Shown here piece by piece: positions 62,062-64,000 of a stretch of 64,000 bases of DNA. A model generated the notes under the pieces. The model was not told where the DNA came from and did not search any database. It saw nothing but the letters and a program-made list of their open reading frames with translations. This stretch comes from Caenispirillum salinarum_A. GTDB taxonomy: Bacteria > Pseudomonadota > Alphaproteobacteria > Rhodospirillales > Rhodospirillaceae. Within the stretch, counting starts at the first letter, position 1, and the number at the start of each line of letters is the position of its first letter. Both the position numbers and the translations under genes were made by a program. The stretch spans positions 1,922,001 to 1,986,000 of the forward strand of contig NZ_CP085224.1 of NCBI RefSeq assembly GCF_044803115.1, given 5' to 3'.

Positions 62062-62396
62062 TCGCCGCCGCCGGCATTGCCGTGCTTGTCGATGATTTGC
62101 ACGGCCTCGAAACCCTCGAACTGGGGCGGACCCAGGTAGACGTCCCTGGACCCGGCCGCCCCGGCGTGGGCCTTGCGGAAGGCCTCGGAATTGGTCCAGT
62201 CGCGGAAGTGCCGCTCGCTCTGCCACACGGTATGCGAGGCATACAGTGTGTGGTCGTCGTGCGCCGGACCCTTGAGCAGGGCGAACTCCACGAAGCCGGG
62301 AACCTTGTGCAGATGGGTTTCGCGCTCGCGCCAGATGGTCTCGAAGGCCTCCTCCGAGCCCGGCTTGATGCGGAAGCGGTTCATGGCGATGTACAT
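62058..62396 (-). CDS. ABM/IsdG-like monooxygenase
   Basis: A 112-residue dimeric alpha-beta barrel protein of the antibiotic biosynthesis monooxygenase superfamily. Residues that match the Asn-Trp-His set of IsdG-type haem-degrading enzymes are seen: Asn6 in MYIAMNRFRIKPGSEEAFE, Trp in HFRDWTNSEAFRKA and His in KAHAG. The line PGFVEFALLKGPAHDDHTLY is typical of the group. The start at 62396 gives MYIAMNRFRI; the frame upstream is Pro-rich. Haem degradation is possible, but no haem uptake genes are nearby. Confidence 0.82.
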   Translation of the reverse strand: MYIAMNRFRIKPGSEEAFETIWRERETHLHKVPGFVEFALLKGPAHDDHTLYASHTVWQSERHFRDWTNSEAFRKAHAGAAGSRDVYLGPPQFEGFEAVQIIDKHGNAGGGD

Positions 62397-62542
62397 GGCG
62401 GCTCCTTGATCTTGATCCTTGGGCGGCACGCGCGGCGAGGGCACCAGGGTGCCGGCTCGCGGCGGCGGCGTCCACCTCCGCGACGCACCCGAAAGCCCCT
62501 TCCGCGCGTAGGTAGGGCATCAGGAACCCATACGAGGTGTCC

Positions 62543-63589
62543 ATGCCTGCCGATCCCCGGGAGCCGCGACCGAAGGCGGAGCCGCCCGGTCAAGCCCCAG
62601 ACATGCAATGGCCGCCGGAGCGCACCGTTCCGGACGGGCGGGAGCGGCGCGTCGGCATCGAACTGGAGTTCGCCGGCGTCACCGCCCGCGATGCCGCCGA
62701 CCTTGTGGCCGACCTGTTCGGCGGACAGGTGGAGGAGCGCGATCCGCACCGTTTCGTCGTCAGGGACACCGCGCTCGGCACCTTCGAGACGGAGCTGGAC
62801 AGCCAATACGTCCACTCCGAGGACAAGACGGTGCCCGGCATCACCGAGTCCAAGGCCGCCCAGGTCGCCCAGGCGGTGTGGGAGCGCGCCGCCGACGTGG
62901 TGGCCGACGCCGCGCAGTACTGGCTGCCGGTGGAGGTGGTCAGCCCGCCCATGCCGTTCTCGGACATCCCCCGCTTCGACGCCATTCTGGGGTCCCTGCG
63001 CGAGCGCGGGGCGGAAGGAACGCGCGACAGCGTCGTCTATGCCTTCGCCCTGCAACTGAACCCCGAGGTGGCGCGCGCGGACGTGCCGTGGATCACCAGC
63101 GTCGTCCGGGCCTATGCGCTGCTGGAGGACTGGCTGAAGCTGCGCATCCATCCCGACCCGCTGCGCCGCGTCCTGCGCTTCGCCGCGCCTTGGCCCCTGG
63201 AATACAAGTCGCTGGTGCTGGCGCCGGGCTATGCGCCCGACCTGGCGACGCTGATTGACGACTACGCGCGGTACAACGACACCCGCAACCGCGGCCTGGA
63301 TCTGTGGCCGCTGTTCGCGTACCTGGACCCCGGACGGGTGGCGGCCCGGATCGACGATCCGCTCATCAAGCCGCGCCCGACCTTCCACTACCGCCTGCCC
63401 GACGCGCGCCTGTCGGAGCCCGACTGGTCCGTGATCACGGAGTGGAACGACTGGGTCCGCGTCGAGTGCCTGGCCGCCGGCCCCTCGCGGCTGGAGGCCC
63501 TGGCCGATGAATGGCGGCGCCACGTTGCGTCCGGCGGGTCGGGTCCGGACTGGGCACGCACCATCTGCGCACGACTCGAGGAGGCATGA
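62543..63589 (+). CDS. Putative amidoligase (Amidoligase_2 family)
   Basis: A 348-residue protein of the amidoligase family, distant relatives of glutamine synthetase/GCS-type carboxylate-amine ligases. The family start motif is RRVGIELEFAGVTARDAADL; FETELDSQYVHSEDKTVPGI and YWLPVEVVSPPMPFSDIPRF follow, with acidic residues expected to bind Mg-ATP, and SVVYAFALQLNPEVARADVP in the core. GAGG precedes the ATG. Its stop overlaps the start of a class I glutamine amidotransferase gene, so the pair is co-translated. Such pairs have been proposed to make or recycle small peptide-like amides; the substrate here is unknown. Confidence 0.86.
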   Translation: MPADPREPRPKAEPPGQAPDMQWPPERTVPDGRERRVGIELEFAGVTARDAADLVADLFGGQVEERDPHRFVVRDTALGTFETELDSQYVHSEDKTVPGITESKAAQVAQAVWERAADVVADAAQYWLPVEVVSPPMPFSDIPRFDAILGSLRERGAEGTRDSVVYAFALQLNPEVARADVPWITSVVRAYALLEDWLKLRIHPDPLRRVLRFAAPWPLEYKSLVLAPGYAPDLATLIDDYARYNDTRNRGLDLWPLFAYLDPGRVAARIDDPLIKPRPTFHYRLPDARLSEPDWSVITEWNDWVRVECLAAGPSRLEALADEWRRHVASGGSGPDWARTICARLEEA

Positions 63590-64000
63590 TGGCGACCTTT
63601 CACGGCGGATCACGACGGCCGGTCATCGGCGTCACCGCCAGCCGGCGCGGCGGCCGCTGGATGTGGGCCTTCAATCGCCTGGCCCTGCGCATCGCCGGGG
63701 CCAAGGCGCGGCGCATCACGGCGACCGACGACGAGCGCGTGTTCGACGACGTCGACGGCCTGCTGCTGGGCGGCGGCGACGACATCGGCGCCGAACTGTA
63801 CGGCGGCGAGTTGACGCTGGACGTGCGGCTCGACCCCGAACGCGACGAACTGGAGCGCCGGGCGCTGGATGTGGCGTTCGAGCGCCAGCTGCCCGTGCTG
63901 GGCGTCTGCCGCGGGGCGCAGATGATCAACATCCACTGCGGCGGCACGCTGCACCAGGAAATCCGCGAGGTCTTCGCCCAGGCGCCCTACATGCGCACCA
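63586..64000 (+). CDS. Class I glutamine amidotransferase / peptidase C26 (partial, runs off the end)
   Basis: The first 138 codons of a gamma-glutamyl hydrolase-like protein. VIGVTASRRGGRWMWAFNRL, then DDVDGLLLGGGDDIGAELYG and the nucleophile elbow VLGVCRGAQMINIHCGGTLH (Cys in G-V-C-R-G) match peptidase C26/PuuD-type enzymes. The ATG at 63586 overlaps the amidoligase stop (ATGA) and GAGGAGG lies just before. The frame is open to the window edge. With the amidoligase it should form a synthesis/hydrolysis or ammonia-donating pair. The C-terminal His-Glu of the triad lies beyond the window. Confidence 0.88.
   Translation, partial: MMATFHGGSRRPVIGVTASRRGGRWMWAFNRLALRIAGAKARRITATDDERVFDDVDGLLLGGGDDIGAELYGGELTLDVRLDPERDELERRALDVAFERQLPVLGVCRGAQMINIHCGGTLHQEIREVFAQAPYMRT

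Overview
The window is GC-rich, densely packed chromosomal DNA from an alphaproteobacterium, most likely a free-living Rhodospirillales-type organism. The evidence is a circularly permuted two-piece tmRNA, the alphaproteobacterial glycerol ABC transporter set (glpSTPQUV), a class I PHA synthase, a PEP-CTERM protein and the linkage hom-glpX-recJ. No rRNA, CRISPR array, prophage or complete insertion sequence was seen. One tRNA (Glu, TTC) is present.

Layout. 1-1.2 kb: a GT-A-like DUF6625 protein. 1.6-10.3 kb: a DeoR/GlpR regulator, glycerol-3-phosphate dehydrogenase and a six-gene glycerol ABC importer, closed by a strong terminator. Its two ATPases carry complementary defects. 10.4-13.5 kb: an acyl-CoA ligase behind a LiuR-like operator, an MntA/HepT (type VII) toxin-antitoxin pair and a truncated haemoglobin behind an NsrR-like dyad. 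13.5-18.1 kb: an unknown protein, then glutarate catabolism (CaiB-type CoA-transferase, glutaryl-CoA dehydrogenase, divergent LysR). 18.2-19.3 kb: a PEP-CTERM protein with an exact sigma-54 promoter and upstream dyads. 19.4-24.8 kb: putrescine/GABA degradation (class III aminotransferase, gabT, gabD) divergent from a PuuR-like repressor, with two copies of an operator-like 18-mer. 25-27.8 kb: fumarase, then sspB beside ssrA, i.e. a degradation tag and the adaptor that reads it.

27.9-34.8 kb: ArsC-like protein, Mrp/ApbC, hflKC, DUF2065, a DegP protease and holC. 35-41.7 kb: ABC-F ATPase, MFS transporter, CoA-binding protein, small HTH protein, an orphan minus-strand terminator and a Na/Pi cotransporter behind a Pho box. 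41.7-43.7 kb: crotonase-fold protein lacking catalytic Glu residues, thioesterase and an ECF sigma factor. 44.1-47.3 kb: rplM-rpsI, argC, gamma carbonic anhydrase and a deaminase. 47.4-48.5 kb: an orphan VapB-like antitoxin beside an AT-rich, probably acquired gene with an RNxxxH (HEPN-type) motif. 48.6-57.8 kb: phaC, an OmpA-type lipoprotein, alaC-hom-glpX-recJ. 57.8-64 kb: a nested inverted-repeat element, GNAT, tRNA-Glu, a ferritin-like protein, an EctA-like acetyltransferase without ectBC, an RluA-type pseudouridine synthase, an IsdG/ABM protein, and an amidoligase overlapping a class I glutamine amidotransferase that runs off the end.

Most of the window is housekeeping and catabolic. Its distinctive content is regulatory (readable operators for GlpR, LiuR-like, NsrR-like, LysR, sigma-54, PuuR, PhoB and OmpR-type repeats) and a few accessory modules (MntA/HepT, VapB plus HEPN-like gene, amidoligase pair, CACCAAGACAC repeat elements). 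All functions are inferred by reading translations and motifs; no database search was run.
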